Shown: positions 39,714 through 48,612, counted from the first letter of the stretch. The stretch is DNA of 64,000 nt from Ramlibacter alkalitolerans (GCF_016722765.1 NZ_JAEQND010000003.1:62001-126000), one strand, 5' to 3'. Numbers and translations: made by a program. The notes: generated from the letters alone by a model not told the origin.

Positions 39714-40979
39714 TTACCCGCCCCGCCGCATCATGTCGAAGAACTCCACGTTGGTCTTGGTGGCCTTCATCGACTTGAGGACCATCTCCATCGCCTCGAT
39801 CTCGTCCATGTTGTACATGAACTGGCGCAGGATGCGGGTCTTCTGCAGGATCTCGGGGGCCAGCAGCAGTTCCTCGCGGCGCGTGCCGGAGCGATTGAGC
39901 TGGATCGAGGGGAACACGCGCTTCTCGTACAGGCGGCGATCGAGGTGCAGTTCGCAGTTGCCGGTGCCCTTGAACTCCTCGAAGATCACTTCGTCCATGC
40001 GCGAGCCGGTGTCGATCAGCGCGGTGGCGATGATCGTGAGCGAGCCACCTTCCTCGACGTTCCGCGCGGCACCCAGGAAGCGCTTGGGGCGCTGCAGCGC
40101 GTTGGCATCCACGCCGCCCGTGAGCACCTTGCCGGAGGAGGGCACGACGTTGTTGTAGGCCCGGGCCAGGCGCGTGATCGAGTCCAGCAGGATCACGACG
40201 TCCTTCTTCAGTTCGACCAGGCGCTTGGCGCGCTCGATCACCATCTCGGCGACGTGCACGTGGCGGGCGGCGGGCTCGTCGAAGGTGGACGCGATCACTT
40301 CGGCCTTCACCGAGCGCTGCATGTCCGTCACTTCTTCCGGGCGCTCGTCCACCAGCAGCACCATCATGTAGCTGTCCGGGAAGTTGGCCGCGATGGCGTG
40401 CGCGATGTGCTGCATCATCACCGTCTTGCCGCTCTTGGGCGGGGCGACGATCAGCGCGCGCTGGCCCTTGCCGATCGGCGCGATGATGTCGATCACGCGG
40501 CCGGTGATGTTCTCTTCGCTCTTGAGGTTGTCGCGTTCGAGGCGCATCTGTTCCCGCGGGAACAGGGGCGTCAGGTTCTCGAACATGATCTTGTGCTTGT
40601 TGTCCTCCGGCAGGCCGCCGTTGACCTTGTCGAGCTTGGTCAGCGCGAAGTAGCGCTCGCCGTCCTTGGGCGTGCGGACCTCGCCTTCGATCATGTCGCC
40701 GGTGTGCAGGTTGAAGCGGCGCACCTGCGAAGGCGAAATGTAGATGTCGTCGGTGCTGGCGGTGTAGCTCGTGTCCGGGCTGCGCAGGAAACCGAAGCCG
40801 TCCGGCAGGATCTCCAGCACGCCATCGGCGAAGACCTGCTCGCCCGCGCGCGCGCGCTTCTTGATGATGGCGAACATCAGCTCCTGCTTGCGCATGCGGC
40901 CGGTGTTCTCGATCTCGAGCTCTTCGGCCTGCTTGAGGACTTCCGAGACGTGCAGCGCCTTGAGTTCGTTCAGGTGCAT
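39714..40979 (-). CDS. rho: Transcription termination factor Rho
   Basis: Rho is the hexameric RNA-dependent ATPase that ends untranslated transcripts. The 421-aa protein has the N-terminal helix bundle ([15 protein letters not shown]) and the RNA-binding cold-shock-like domain with [12 protein letters not shown]. The ATPase domain has Walker [10 protein letters not shown], Walker [17 protein letters not shown], the Q-loop region [19 protein letters not shown], and the R-loop. Length matches E. coli (419). trxA lies upstream on the same strand, a common order in proteobacteria. Confidence 0.98.
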   Translation of the reverse strand: MHLNELKALHVSEVLKQAEELEIENTGRMRKQELMFAIIKKRARAGEQVFADGVLEILPDGFGFLRSPDTSYTASTDDIYISPSQVRRFNLHTGDMIEGEVRTPKDGERYFALTKLDKVNGGLPEDNKHKIMFENLTPLFPREQMRLERDNLKSEENITGRVIDIIAPIGKGQRALIVAPPKSGKTVMMQHIAHAIAANFPDSYMMVLLVDERPEEVTDMQRSVKAEVIASTFDEPAARHVHVAEMVIERAKRLVELKKDVVILLDSITRLARAYNNVVPSSGKVLTGGVDANALQRPKRFLGAARNVEEGGSLTIIATALIDTGSRMDEVIFEEFKGTGNCELHLDRRLYEKRVFPSIQLNRSGTRREELLLAPEILQKTRILRQFMYNMDEIEAMEMVLKSMKATKTNVEFFDMMRRGG

Positions 40980-41144
40980 GGAGGTACCCCTGTGGGGAGT
41001 TCTTGTCGGTGGTCTGGGGGAGGTTCGTTGCGGGGCGAGAGGTGCCCTGCGAACCGGTACTCGAACTGCGCCGCCTCGCGCGGCTGCAGTGATTGGGCGG
41101 AATTATGCAGCAAAAATGCGGGAGGGGCGAATGCCCCGGCCACA

Positions 41145-41171
41145 AAGGAGAAACGGGGCCACAGGCCCCGT
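41145..41171 (-). terminator. Rho-independent terminator after trxA
   Basis: On the minus strand ACGGGGCC-TGT-GGCCCCGT (41153-41171) is followed by TTCTCCTTTG. It lies 23 nt after the trxA stop and separates trxA from the leader of rho. Confidence 0.7.
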
Positions 41172-41194
41172 CTGGCGACAATCCGGCGCGCGGA

Positions 41195-41527
41195 TCAAGC
41201 GAGTTGCTGGTCGATGAAGGCGGTGAGTTGCGCCTTGCTCATGGCGCCCACCTTGGTCGCGGCGAGCTGGCCGTCCTTGAACAGCATCAGCGTGGGGATG
41301 CCGCGGATGCCGAACTTGGCCGGCACGTCGCGGTTCTCGTCGACGTTCATCTTGGCGATCTGCAGCTTGTCCTTGTAGGCGACGGAGACCTCGTCGAGGA
41401 TGGGCGCGATCATCTTGCAGGGGCCGCACCATTCCGCCCAGTAGTCCACGAGGACCGGCTTGTCCGCCTTCAGGACGTCGGATTCGAAGGACGCGTCGGA
41501 AATGTGCTTGATCAGGTCGCTGGCCAT
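41195..41527 (-). CDS. trxA: Thioredoxin 1
   Basis: TrxA is the general cytosolic disulfide reductase. The 110-aa product has the [13 protein letters not shown] active site, the [15 protein letters not shown] segment with the conserved cis-Pro, and the usual C-terminal helix. Length matches the family (about 108). It precedes rho, as in E. coli, but a terminator separates them here. Confidence 0.98.
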   Translation of the reverse strand: MASDLIKHISDASFESDVLKADKPVLVDYWAEWCGPCKMIAPILDEVSVAYKDKLQIAKMNVDENRDVPAKFGIRGIPTLMLFKDGQLAATKVGAMSKAQLTAFIDQQLA

Positions 41528-41623
41528 GGGTTCCTCTGGTTGCGGGTCATGCCGCTTGCGCTGCGAGAGGGAAATTGTGACAGAAACCGGAAGCCGCGGC
41601 CGGCCTGGGGAGAAGGTCCTTCG

Positions 41624-41638
41624 CTATCGGGACGATAG
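41624..41638. promoter_or_regulatory. Short perfect palindrome downstream of the 41677-42315 gene
   Basis: CTATCG-GGA-CGATAG at 41624-41638 lies in the 149-bp gap between trxA and the next minus-strand gene. It may be an operator for trxA or part of a weak terminator for the gene before it. Nothing further supports either view. Confidence 0.3.
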
Positions 41639-41676
41639 CATCGGCCAGCGCGCGGCCGCGTGGCCACGCGCTGCGC

Positions 41677-42315
41677 TCAGAAGCTCGTGCGGTAGTAGAT
41701 CATCGGCCCGCCGTACTTGCGGCGCAGGGAGATGCGTCCGCCGCCTTCGAGCTGCATGCCGATGAAGCTGCGATCGAACGCGAACGGGCTCTTGGCCGCC
41801 GCCGCCAGGCTCACCTCGAAGCGCGCGCCATAGACCGCCTGGCGCGCCTGCACCAGCGAATACGCATCGTCCTCGGTGTTCATGCGCCGCCATGCGGTGA
41901 TGTCCACGTGCTGGCCCTGCACGCGCTGGCTCCAGCGCAGGCCCACGTCGAAGCTCGGCCGCTGCGGTTGCAGGCCGATCGTCGACAGGCCCGGGCGTGC
42001 CGCGAAGCCGCTCATGCCGACGACGGGGCCGAGGCCGTAGTTGCCGGGATGCGAGGGGATCAGCGACACGTCGACGCGCGGCGCCTGGAAGCCGGCGTCC
42101 TGGGCCTCGATGCGTGGCAGCGTGGTGGTTTGCACCTCGACCCGGACCGCGGGTTCCCGGGCCTGCGCGACGAGGACGTCGCCGGCCGGGCGTGAAGCTT
42201 CCTGCGCCCATGCGGCAGGGCAAGCAATCCACAGCGCGGCGAGGGCGCAGACGGTCGTTCGACGATTCCTGTGCGTGCCGGCGACTTCCGCGGCAGCCTC
42301 AGCAGCGTTCTCCAT
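41677..42315 (-). CDS. Exported protein of unknown function, possible outer-membrane barrel
   Basis: The 212-aa product has a basic N-terminal stretch and a hydrophobic core (TTVCALAALWIACPAAWAQE), a plausible signal peptide with cleavage after AWA. The mature protein shows amphipathic strands (FDVGLRWSQRVQGQHVDITAW, ARFEVSLAAAA, GGGRISLRRKYGGPM) and ends in SF, consistent with a small outer-membrane barrel. GGGAGGTG precedes the ATG by a few bases, supporting this start. I do not recognise a named family. It is similar in kind, though not obviously in sequence, to the product at 28960-29448. Confidence 0.7.
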   Translation of the reverse strand: MENAAEAAAEVAGTHRNRRTTVCALAALWIACPAAWAQEASRPAGDVLVAQAREPAVRVEVQTTTLPRIEAQDAGFQAPRVDVSLIPSHPGNYGLGPVVGMSGFAARPGLSTIGLQPQRPSFDVGLRWSQRVQGQHVDITAWRRMNTEDDAYSLVQARQAVYGARFEVSLAAAAKSPFAFDRSFIGMQLEGGGRISLRRKYGGPMIYYRTSF

Positions 42316-42491
42316 GGCTCACCTCCCAGTGATGCGAAGAAGTCTGGCAGGGCAGTAGCGGGAAGTTTGTGGGATGTCTCGTCAGGAGCGTGTAAGACCG
42401 CGCCCGCGCGTAACGCGGATGCAGGAGGACAAATCGACGGACGGCACGCCGCCGGGCAGCGGCGAGCGTTGCGCTGAAGGCCGGCTCGGCG

Positions 42492-42962
42492 CTAGTCCCC
42501 CATGTGCTGCCAGCGTTCTTCCGGCAAGGCCTGGAGCGCCTCGTGGACTTTCGCCAGCACGCCTTGCGAGGCGGCCCACTCGATGTGGTCGCGCAGCCGG
42601 CTGCGCTTTTCCAGCGTGGGCAGTTGCTCCCACTCCGCCCGTGTCGCGGGCACGCGGGCGAGCTGATCCGGCTTGTTCGGAAGCCAGTCGTACAGGCGCT
42701 GCCACACGAGCGGCTTGGGGCACACGCGGTTGTGCCGGCGGGCGTGCTGCAGCACGTCTTCCACCGACAGCGCAGCGTTCGCGGGCCTGGCCGGCACGGG
42801 CAGGCACGCAGGCTCCGTCTTCTCGAAGCCACGTTCGTGCGCGTTGTGCAGCGCCTGGAACATGGCCCACGAGGTGTCGGTGTTCTTCTCGAGCACCTCG
42901 ATCTCGTGCCCCGGCGCGCGCCGCGGATCCGATTTCCGCGTGATTCCCGGTGAACCTGCCAC
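42492..42962 (-). CDS. Hypothetical cytosolic protein, Comamonadaceae-type
   Basis: The function is unknown. I favour the GTG at 42962, because GGAGGGG lies just upstream; this gives 156 aa. The sequence is polar, with a Trp-rich alpha-helical second half: WQRLYDWLPNKPDQLA, RAEWEQLPTLEKRSRLRDHIE and a terminal EERWQHMGD. It has the feel of a lineage-specific protein in which KNTDTSWAMFQALH and NRVCPKPLVWQRL would be the most conserved parts, but I cannot name a domain. It stands alone between an exported-protein gene and the SRP RNA gene. Confidence 0.6.
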   Translation of the reverse strand: MAGSPGITRKSDPRRAPGHEIEVLEKNTDTSWAMFQALHNAHERGFEKTEPACLPVPARPANAALSVEDVLQHARRHNRVCPKPLVWQRLYDWLPNKPDQLARVPATRAEWEQLPTLEKRSRLRDHIEWAASQGVLAKVHEALQALPEERWQHMGD

Positions 42963-43160
42963 GTCCCCTCCGACTTCTCTGAATCCCTCTCGAGCGCGAA
43001 TGTAATCGAATGTTTCGAACAAATGCGTCGTGGAAGTGCTGCAGAGACGCAGGTGCACGCATGCGGTGCGTGATTGCGTGAACTACTTGGCGGCGGGAGA
43101 TGTCGGGACGGTCGGCGGGCGCGCTGATGCGCGTCGCGATCACGGAAGGAAGAAGGTGAC

Positions 43161-43250
43161 GAGCCTTACCCCCGGCACTGGCTCCACAGTTAGGGCTGCT
43201 TGGTTCCCCACCTGACCCGGTTGGCCGCTTCACCATGCGGGGAGGCCCGT
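43161..43250 (-). ncRNA. ffs: 4.5S signal recognition particle RNA
   Basis: The minus strand carries the universally conserved SRP RNA tip at 43194-43217, GGTCAGG followed by GGAA and AGCAGCC, which binds Ffh. The flanking sequences can pair into the single long bacterial hairpin (GGCCTCCCCGC near the 5' end with GGGGGTAAGGC near the 3' end). A length of about 90 nt is normal for the short bacterial form; the exact ends are estimated. It lies just upstream of dnaX and is transcribed away from it. Confidence 0.93.
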
Positions 43251-43258
43251 CACTTCGC

Positions 43259-43264
43259 ATTCTA
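43259..43264 (-). promoter_or_regulatory. Probable -10 of the SRP RNA gene
   Basis: TAGAAT on the minus strand lies 8 bp before the expected 5' end of the 4.5S RNA. A clear -35 box is not seen in the very GC-rich upstream stretch. Confidence 0.45.
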
Positions 43265-43325
43265 CCCGCGTGCGGCGTCGCGCCGACGCGAGGGCACGGA
43301 TGACGTTCTGCGAGAATCACCGCCC

Positions 43326-45173
43326 ATGTCGTATCTCGTGCTCGCCCGGAAGTACCGGCCCCGGACCTTCAGCCAGATGGTGGGCCAGGAGCACGTGGTG
43401 CAGGCGCTGACGAATGCGCTGGAGCAGCAGCGGCTGCACCACGCCTACCTCTTCACCGGCACGCGCGGCGTGGGCAAGACGACCGTCTCGCGCATCCTGG
43501 CCAAGTCGCTGAACTGCCAGGGACCGGACGGGCAGGGCGGCATCACGGCCACCCCTTGCGGCGTGTGCCAGGCCTGCACCGATATCGATTCGGGCCGCTT
43601 CGTCGACTACACGGAGCTCGATGCGGCATCGAACCGCGGCGTCGACGAGGTCCAGTCGCTGCTCGAACAGGCCGTGTACAAGCCGGTGCAGGGCCGCTTC
43701 AAGGTCTTCATGATCGACGAAGTGCACATGCTCACGGGGCACGCGTTCAACGCGATGCTCAAGACGCTCGAAGAGCCGCCGGAATACCTGAAGTTCGTGC
43801 TGGCCACGACCGATCCGCAGAAGGTGCCCGTCACCGTCCTTTCGCGCTGCCTGCAGTTCAACCTGCGGCCGATGGCGCCGGAGACGGTGCAGGAGCACCT
43901 GGCGCACGTGCTGGAAGCCGAGGCGGTGCCGGCCGATGCGCAGGCGCTGCGGCTGCTGTCGCGGGCCGCGCGCGGCTCGATGCGGGATGCGCTCTCGCTC
44001 ACCGACCAGGCAATCGCGTTCGGCGGCGGCCAATTGCGCGAAGCCGCGGTGCGCCAGATGCTCGGGAGCGTCGACCGCAGCCACGTGTTCCGGCTGGTCG
44101 AGGCACTGGCGAACGGGGACGGCAAGACGGTGGTCGAAACCTCCGAGGACCTGCGCCTGCATGGCCTGAGCGCCGCCGCGGCGCTGGAGGAGATGAGCCT
44201 GGTGCTGCAACGCATGGCCGTGCTGCAGGCCGTGCCGGAGGCGGCGGATGGGAGCGACGAAGAGGGCGTGACGATCGCGCGGCTCGCGGCGCTGATGCCG
44301 GCCGACGAGACGCAGCTGCTTTACAGCATCTGCCTGCATGGGCGGGGCGAGCTGGGGCTGGCGCCGGACGAGTACGCGGCGCTGACGATGGTGTTGCTGC
44401 GGCTGCTGGCGTTCAAGCCGGGGGTGGCTCAAAAAAAAAGTCTGGCGGGGCGTGAGGGGCTAGGCGCTGGGGTTCGCGCAGCTCACCACCAGCCTACGGA
44501 ATCCGCAGCTCCCCGTAGGCTGGCGGTGAGCGGCGACAGCCCAAACCCCAGCGTTCCCGCACCCGCCCCCAGCGTCTCCGCACCCATCCCGCAAGCCCCA
44601 CGCCCCACCGCACCCCCCGGCCACGTCCTCCCCGTCGTCGAACCCCGCCAGGCCGGCACCCGCCCCGCGACGCCCGCCACCTGCGACAACGGCGACAACG
44701 GCGACGTCGTCGGCGTCCCGGTCCGCGTCCCGCCCGAGCCGGCCCGCGAAACACCCTCCGGTGTCCCCTTGGTCACGCCCACCCCCGAGGGCGACTTCTG
44801 GCAGGCAACCGTGCAGCAGCTCGTCGAGCGCGAGGCGATCACCGCGCTGGTCCGCGAACTGGCCCTGCAGGCGCAACTGGTCGCCCGCGACGAGGGCCAC
44901 TGGATGCTGCGCGTGGAACGCGAGTCGCTGAACCAGGGAGTCGCCCGCGAGCGGCTGCGCAATGCGCTGCAGGCGCTCGGCCACGCGGTGGACCTGTCGG
45001 TGGAAGTGGGGACTGTCACCGACAGCCCGGCGCGGCGCAATGCGGCCGCGGCGGCGCGGCGCCAGCAGGCCGCGGAGCAGATCATCTACAACGACCCGTT
45101 CGTGCAGCAGATGCAGCGCGAGTTTGGGGCGAAAATCGTCCCGGGCAGCATCAAGCCCGTCGAGAAACACTGA
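43326..45173 (+). CDS. dnaX: DNA polymerase III subunits tau/gamma
   Basis: DnaX is the clamp-loader ATPase; the long form tau also ties the polymerase cores to the helicase. The full frame encodes 615 aa. The N-terminal AAA+ domain has Walker A GTRGVGKT, the zinc module (CGVCQAC) and Walker B MIDEVHML, then sensor 1 and domain III up to residue 365. A Pro/Ala-rich linker (375-485) and the C-terminal polymerase-binding domain follow. An A9 run at codons 369-371 and a palindromic insert at codons 380-409 lie at the start of the linker and are listed separately. ybaB and recR follow, the standard order. Confidence 0.97.
   Translation: MSYLVLARKYRPRTFSQMVGQEHVVQALTNALEQQRLHHAYLFTGTRGVGKTTVSRILAKSLNCQGPDGQGGITATPCGVCQACTDIDSGRFVDYTELDAASNRGVDEVQSLLEQAVYKPVQGRFKVFMIDEVHMLTGHAFNAMLKTLEEPPEYLKFVLATTDPQKVPVTVLSRCLQFNLRPMAPETVQEHLAHVLEAEAVPADAQALRLLSRAARGSMRDALSLTDQAIAFGGGQLREAAVRQMLGSVDRSHVFRLVEALANGDGKTVVETSEDLRLHGLSAAAALEEMSLVLQRMAVLQAVPEAADGSDEEGVTIARLAALMPADETQLLYSICLHGRGELGLAPDEYAALTMVLLRLLAFKPGVAQKKSLAGREGLGAGVRAAHHQPTESAAPRRLAVSGDSPNPSVPAPAPSVSAPIPQAPRPTAPPGHVLPVVEPRQAGTRPATPATCDNGDNGDVVGVPVRVPPEPARETPSGVPLVTPTPEGDFWQATVQQLVEREAITALVRELALQAQLVARDEGHWMLRVERESLNQGVARERLRNALQALGHAVDLSVEVGTVTDSPARRNAAAAARRQQAAEQIIYNDPFVQQMQREFGAKIVPGSIKPVEKH
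44431..44455 (+). promoter_or_regulatory. Poly-A slippage site in dnaX giving a gamma-like short form
   Basis: Nine consecutive A (44431-44439) follow the last residue of domain III. In the zero frame they read Q-K-K-S and translation continues to tau. A -1 ribosomal shift, or one extra A from polymerase slippage, reads K-K-K-S-G-G-A and stops at the TGA at 44453-44455, giving a 376-residue product. This places the short form just after the AAA+/domain III unit, where gamma ends in other bacteria. Confidence 0.7.
44465..44553. repeat. REP-like nested palindrome inside the dnaX linker
   Basis: The inner stem pairs 44481-44499 with 44513-44531 (19 bp, one mismatch; core CCAGCCTACGG). The outer arms CGCTGGGGTT (44465-44474) and AACCCCAGCG (44544-44553) are perfect complements. 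The element is read through in frame by tau. It resembles the GTAGG/GGTGAGC palindromes dispersed in proteobacterial intergenic regions, here apparently inserted in a coding sequence. Confidence 0.8.
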
Positions 45174-45185
45174 AGAGAGCACATT

Positions 45186-45509
45186 ATGTTCAACAAGGGA
45201 CAGCTGGCCGGCCTCATGAAGCAGGCGCAGGCAATGCAGGACAACCTGAAGAAGGCACAGGAGGAGCTGGCCCTCATCGAGGTGAGCGGCGAGTCGGGCG
45301 CCGGCCTCGTGAAGGTCGTCATGACCTGCAAGCACGACGTCAAGCGCGTCACCATCGACCCGAGCCTGCTCGCGGACGACAAGGACATGCTGGAGGACCT
45401 GGTGGCGGCCGCCTTCAATGCCGCGGTGCGCAAGGCCGAAGAGACCACGCAGGAGAAGATGGGCAAGCTCACCGCGGGCCTGCCCCCCGGCATGAAGCTC
45501 CCGTTCTGA
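45186..45509 (+). CDS. YbaB/EbfC-family nucleoid-associated protein
   Basis: YbaB proteins are small dimeric DNA-binding proteins encoded between dnaX and recR. The 107-aa product has the Met/Gln/Lys-rich first helix ([21 protein letters not shown]), the central beta-hairpin [20 protein letters not shown] and the ending [12 protein letters not shown], all family hallmarks. A GAGAGCA stretch precedes the ATG by 5 nt. The role in vivo is not firmly known. Confidence 0.95.
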   Translation: MFNKGQLAGLMKQAQAMQDNLKKAQEELALIEVSGESGAGLVKVVMTCKHDVKRVTIDPSLLADDKDMLEDLVAAAFNAAVRKAEETTQEKMGKLTAGLPPGMKLPF

Positions 45510-45516
45510 AGGTGTT

Positions 45517-45590
45517 CGCCCCCACGCTCCTCACTGCGTGTAGTCGCTGCCCCCCAAGGGGGCGCAAGCCGCCTAGAGGCGGCTCGTCGG
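45517..45590. repeat. Comamonad-type palindromic repeats between ybaB and recR
   Basis: The 88-bp gap carries GCCCCC-CAA-GGGGGC near 45549-45564 and GCCGCC-TAGA-GGCGGC near 45569-45586. Such C-run/G-run palindromes recur between genes in this family. They may form hairpins in the ybaB-recR mRNA. There is no T-run. Confidence 0.6.
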
Positions 45591-45597
45591 CGGCTTG

Positions 45598-46191
45598 ATG
45601 GCCGAACCGTCCCTCCAGGCGCTCGTCGAGGCGCTGCGGCGCCTGCCGGGCGTCGGCGTGAAATCCGCCTCGCGCATGGCCTTCCACCTGCTGCAGCATG
45701 ACCGCGAGGGCGCGCAGGTGCTCGCGCAGGCCTTGCAGCAGGCGGCCACGCGCATCCGCCACTGCAGCCTGTGCCATACCTTCACCGAGGAGGAGGTGTG
45801 CGCGACCTGCCGCAACCCGCAGCGGGACCATGGCAAGCTGTGCGTGGTGGAGACGCCGGCCGACCAGGCGGCGGTGGAGCGCACGCAGGCCTACAACGGC
45901 CGGTACTTCGTCCTCATGGGCAAGCTGAGTCCGCTCGATGGCATCGGCCCGAAGGACATCGGGCTGGAAAAGCTGTTCTCGCGCGCCATGGATGGCGAGG
46001 TGCAGGAGGTCATCCTGGCCACCAACTTCACCGCCGAAGGCGAGGCCACGGCGCACGTGATCGCCGAGGCCCTCAAGCAACGGGGCCTGAAGGTGTCCCG
46101 GCTCGCCCGCGGCGTCCCCGCGGGGAGCGAACTCGAATACGTGGACCTGGGGACCATCGCCCATGCGCTGGTCGACAGGAGGAGCCGATAA
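45598..46191 (+). CDS. recR: Recombination mediator RecR
   Basis: RecR acts with RecO (and RecF) to load RecA at gaps. From the ATG at 45598 the product is 197 aa. The N-terminal helix-hairpin-helix ([19 protein letters not shown]), the Cys4 zinc finger [16 protein letters not shown], and the Toprim domain ([14 protein letters not shown], then [12 protein letters not shown]) are all in order. The length matches E. coli (201). A TTG one codon upstream is an alternative start. Confidence 0.97.
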   Translation: MAEPSLQALVEALRRLPGVGVKSASRMAFHLLQHDREGAQVLAQALQQAATRIRHCSLCHTFTEEEVCATCRNPQRDHGKLCVVETPADQAAVERTQAYNGRYFVLMGKLSPLDGIGPKDIGLEKLFSRAMDGEVQEVILATNFTAEGEATAHVIAEALKQRGLKVSRLARGVPAGSELEYVDLGTIAHALVDRRSR

Positions 46192-46193
46192 CG

Positions 46194-46610
46194 ATGTCGT
46201 ACGCGCGATTCACCGTCGCCTATTGGTGCGTCCTGGTGGCGGTGCTGCTGCCCTTTGCCTGCGCCTACCTGGCCAAGTCCAGGGGCCTGGGCAAGTCCCG
46301 CGGCGCGGGCGGTTTCGACAACGCCGACCCGCGCGGCTGGCTCGCCCGCCAGGAGGGCTGGCAGGCACGCGCCAATGCGGCGCAGGCCAACAGCTTCGAG
46401 GCACTGCCGTTCTTCATCGGTGCCGTCCTGATCGCGCACCAGGTCGGGGCCCCGCAGGGGCGGCTGGACATCCTCGCCCTGCTGTTCGTCACCCTGCGCA
46501 TCATCTACATCGTGATGTACGTCGCCGGCCTGCCCACCACGCGATCGGCGATCTGGGCCCTCGCGTTCCTCGCCAACCTCGGCATCTTCCTCAGCGCCGC
46601 CTTCCATTAG
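46194..46610 (+). CDS. MAPEG-family membrane protein
   Basis: MAPEG proteins are small four-helix membrane proteins, some of which conjugate glutathione to lipophilic compounds. The 138-aa product has four hydrophobic segments (about residues 7-26, 71-84, 90-112 and 118-135). The segment WQARANAAQANSFEALPFF matches the family's conserved Glu-Asn-rich ANSFE motif. AGGAGG lies 10 nt before the ATG. It starts 2 nt after recR, so it may be co-transcribed. Enzymatic activity is unproven for this bacterial branch. Confidence 0.85.
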   Translation: MSYARFTVAYWCVLVAVLLPFACAYLAKSRGLGKSRGAGGFDNADPRGWLARQEGWQARANAAQANSFEALPFFIGAVLIAHQVGAPQGRLDILALLFVTLRIIYIVMYVAGLPTTRSAIWALAFLANLGIFLSAAFH

Positions 46611-46635
46611 GCGGCGCCCCTACGGGCGGCGCGAG

Positions 46636-46658
46636 GGGGCGCAAGCGCCCCGTGTTTT
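46636..46658 (+). terminator. Probable terminator after the MAPEG gene
   Basis: GGGGCGC (46636-46642) pairs with GCGCCCC (46645-46651), followed by GTGTTTT. The T-run is short, so efficiency is uncertain. Confidence 0.5.
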
Positions 46659-46744
46659 CCCGCAGGGGATGGTCCTGATGCGGTGCACACAAGCGCGCAC
46701 TACGCTCCTTCGTCACAAGAACACGGAGCACACGAGGGATGCCC

Positions 46745-47782
46745 ATGACGAGGACACTGCTGAATCGCCGCTCCTTCACCCTGCTGGCCGCCGCCGCGGT
46801 GGCCGTGCCGGCGCTGCGGGCCCAGGGCCGGCCCGAGAAGAGCAGGCTTTCCATCGCCGTGGGCGGCAAGGCCGCGTTCTACTACCTGCCCCTGACGATC
46901 GCCGAACAACTGGGCTACTTCAAGGCCGAAGGCATCGAGGTCGAGATCTCCGACTTCGCGGGTGGCGCCAAGGCGCTGCAGGCCCTGGTGGGCGGATCGG
47001 CCGACGTGGTGAGCGGTGCCTACGAGCACACGATCAACATGCAGTCCAAGAACCAGTTCATCGAGTCGATCGTGCTCATGGGCCGGGCACCGCAGATCGC
47101 GATGGGCGTCTCCGTCAAGTCCCTTCCCAACTACAAGGGCCTGGCGGACCTGCGGGGCAAGAAGATCGGCGTGACGGCGCCCGGTTCCTCGACCAACATG
47201 GTCGCCAACCTGGTGCTCTCCCGCGCCGGCATCAAGGCCACGGAGGTCAGCTACGTCGGCGTGGGCACGTCGGCCGGTGCGCTTACCGCGATGCGCTCGG
47301 GCCAGATCGATGCCATGAGCAACATCGATCCCGTGATGACCATGCTGGAGCAGAAGGGCGACGTGCGCATCATCAGCGACACGCGCACGCTCAAGGGCAC
47401 GCAGGAAGTGTTCGGCGGTCCCATGCCCGCGGCGTGCTTCTACACCCAGGTCGACTTCGTCAAGGCCAATCCCAACACCTGCCAGGGCTTGGCCAACGCC
47501 ATCGTGCGCGGCCTGAAGTGGCTGCAGACGGCCGGCCCCAGCGACATCATCAAGACCGTTCCCGAGAGCTACCTGCTCGGGGATCGCGCGCTGTACCTGG
47601 CGTCGTTCAACAAGGTGCGCGAGGCGCTCGCCCTCGACGGCGTGATGCCGGAAGAGGGCGCGCGCACGGCGCTGAAGGCGCTGGCGAGCTTCGATCCGAG
47701 CATCAAGCCGGAGAAGATCGACCTGTCGCGCACCTTCACCAACGACTTCGCCCGCCGCGCGAAGGAGAAATACAAGGCGTGA
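46745..47782 (+). CDS. ABC transporter substrate-binding protein, NMT1/SsuA type
   Basis: This is the periplasmic receptor of an ABC importer of the nitrate/sulfonate/thiamine-precursor class. From the ATG at 46745 (GAGGG 6 nt upstream) it has 345 aa. The N-terminus NRRSFTLLAAAAVAVPAL looks like a twin-arginine or a normal signal. The NMT1/THI5-like fold is seen in YYLPLTIAEQLGYFKAEGIE, LVGGSADVVSGAYEHTI and KIGVTAPGSSTNMVANL. The ligand is unknown; no sulfonate, nitrate or taurine enzymes are nearby. The ATPase and permease genes follow with 4-nt overlaps. Confidence 0.88.
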   Translation: MTRTLLNRRSFTLLAAAAVAVPALRAQGRPEKSRLSIAVGGKAAFYYLPLTIAEQLGYFKAEGIEVEISDFAGGAKALQALVGGSADVVSGAYEHTINMQSKNQFIESIVLMGRAPQIAMGVSVKSLPNYKGLADLRGKKIGVTAPGSSTNMVANLVLSRAGIKATEVSYVGVGTSAGALTAMRSGQIDAMSNIDPVMTMLEQKGDVRIISDTRTLKGTQEVFGGPMPAACFYTQVDFVKANPNTCQGLANAIVRGLKWLQTAGPSDIIKTVPESYLLGDRALYLASFNKVREALALDGVMPEEGARTALKALASFDPSIKPEKIDLSRTFTNDFARRAKEKYKA

Positions 47783-48612
47783 GCACGCAGGCCACCCTGG
47801 CTGCGCCCGCGCTCGAACTCCGCGACATCAGCGTCACCTTCCGCTCGCGGGAGGCGCCGGGCCAGCGCTACACCGCCGTGGCGCACACCAGCCTGGCCAT
47901 TGCCGCCGGTGAATTCGTCTCCGTGGTGGGGCCCACGGGCTGCGGCAAGTCGACCCTGCTGAACATCGCCGCCGGCCTGCTCGAGCCCTCGGGTGGCGAA
48001 GTGCGCGTCTTCGGCGAGCCGCTCGCCGGGATCAACCGGCGCGCCGGCTACATGTTCCAGGCCGACGCGCTGATGCCCTGGCGCAGCGCGCTGGCCAACG
48101 TGGTGGTCGGACTGCAGTACCGCGGCGTGCCCGAGCCGCTGGCGCAGCGCGAGGCCGAGGGCTGGCTGGCGCGCGTGGGCCTGGCCGGTTTCGGCGACCG
48201 CTATCCGCACCAGCTCTCGGGCGGGATGCGCAAGCGCACGGCCCTGGCGCAGACCCTGGCGCTCGACCCCGACATCATCCTCATGGACGAACCCTTCAGC
48301 GCGCTCGACGTCCAGACCCGCCAGTTGATGGAAAACGAGGTGCTGGAACTCTGGGCCGCGAAGAAGAAGGCCGTCCTGTTCATCACGCACGACCTCGACG
48401 AAGCCATCGCCATGAGCGATCGCGTCGTGGTCCTGTCCGCCGGCCCCGCCACCCACCCGATCGGCGAATTCCCGATCGCGCTGCCGCGGCCGCGCGACGT
48501 GGCCGAGATCCGTGGGGACCCGCACTTCGTGCAGCTGCACGGGCGCATCTGGTCCGTCCTGCGCGAGGAGGTTCTCAAGGGCTACGCGCAGCAGTTGAAG
48601 CAGGTCGCATGA
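47779..48612 (+). CDS. ABC transporter ATPase, nitrate/sulfonate/taurine class
   Basis: This is the energising subunit of the importer with the genes on each side. The 277-aa protein has Walker A GPTGCGKST, Q-loop FQADALMPWRSALANV, signature LSGGMRKRTALAQTL, Walker B IILMDEPFSALD and switch His FITHDLDEAIAM. The QADALMPW and SGGMRKR segments are typical of SsuB/TauB relatives. The GTG start overlaps the receptor gene stop (GTGA). Confidence 0.93.
   Translation: MSTQATLAAPALELRDISVTFRSREAPGQRYTAVAHTSLAIAAGEFVSVVGPTGCGKSTLLNIAAGLLEPSGGEVRVFGEPLAGINRRAGYMFQADALMPWRSALANVVVGLQYRGVPEPLAQREAEGWLARVGLAGFGDRYPHQLSGGMRKRTALAQTLALDPDIILMDEPFSALDVQTRQLMENEVLELWAAKKKAVLFITHDLDEAIAMSDRVVVLSAGPATHPIGEFPIALPRPRDVAEIRGDPHFVQLHGRIWSVLREEVLKGYAQQLKQVA

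Noticed and set aside
44431..44439. The dnaX A9 run as a sequencing-error frameshift
   Set aside because: The zero frame continues correctly into the tau C-terminal domain, so no correction is needed. The position matches known DnaX slippage sites.
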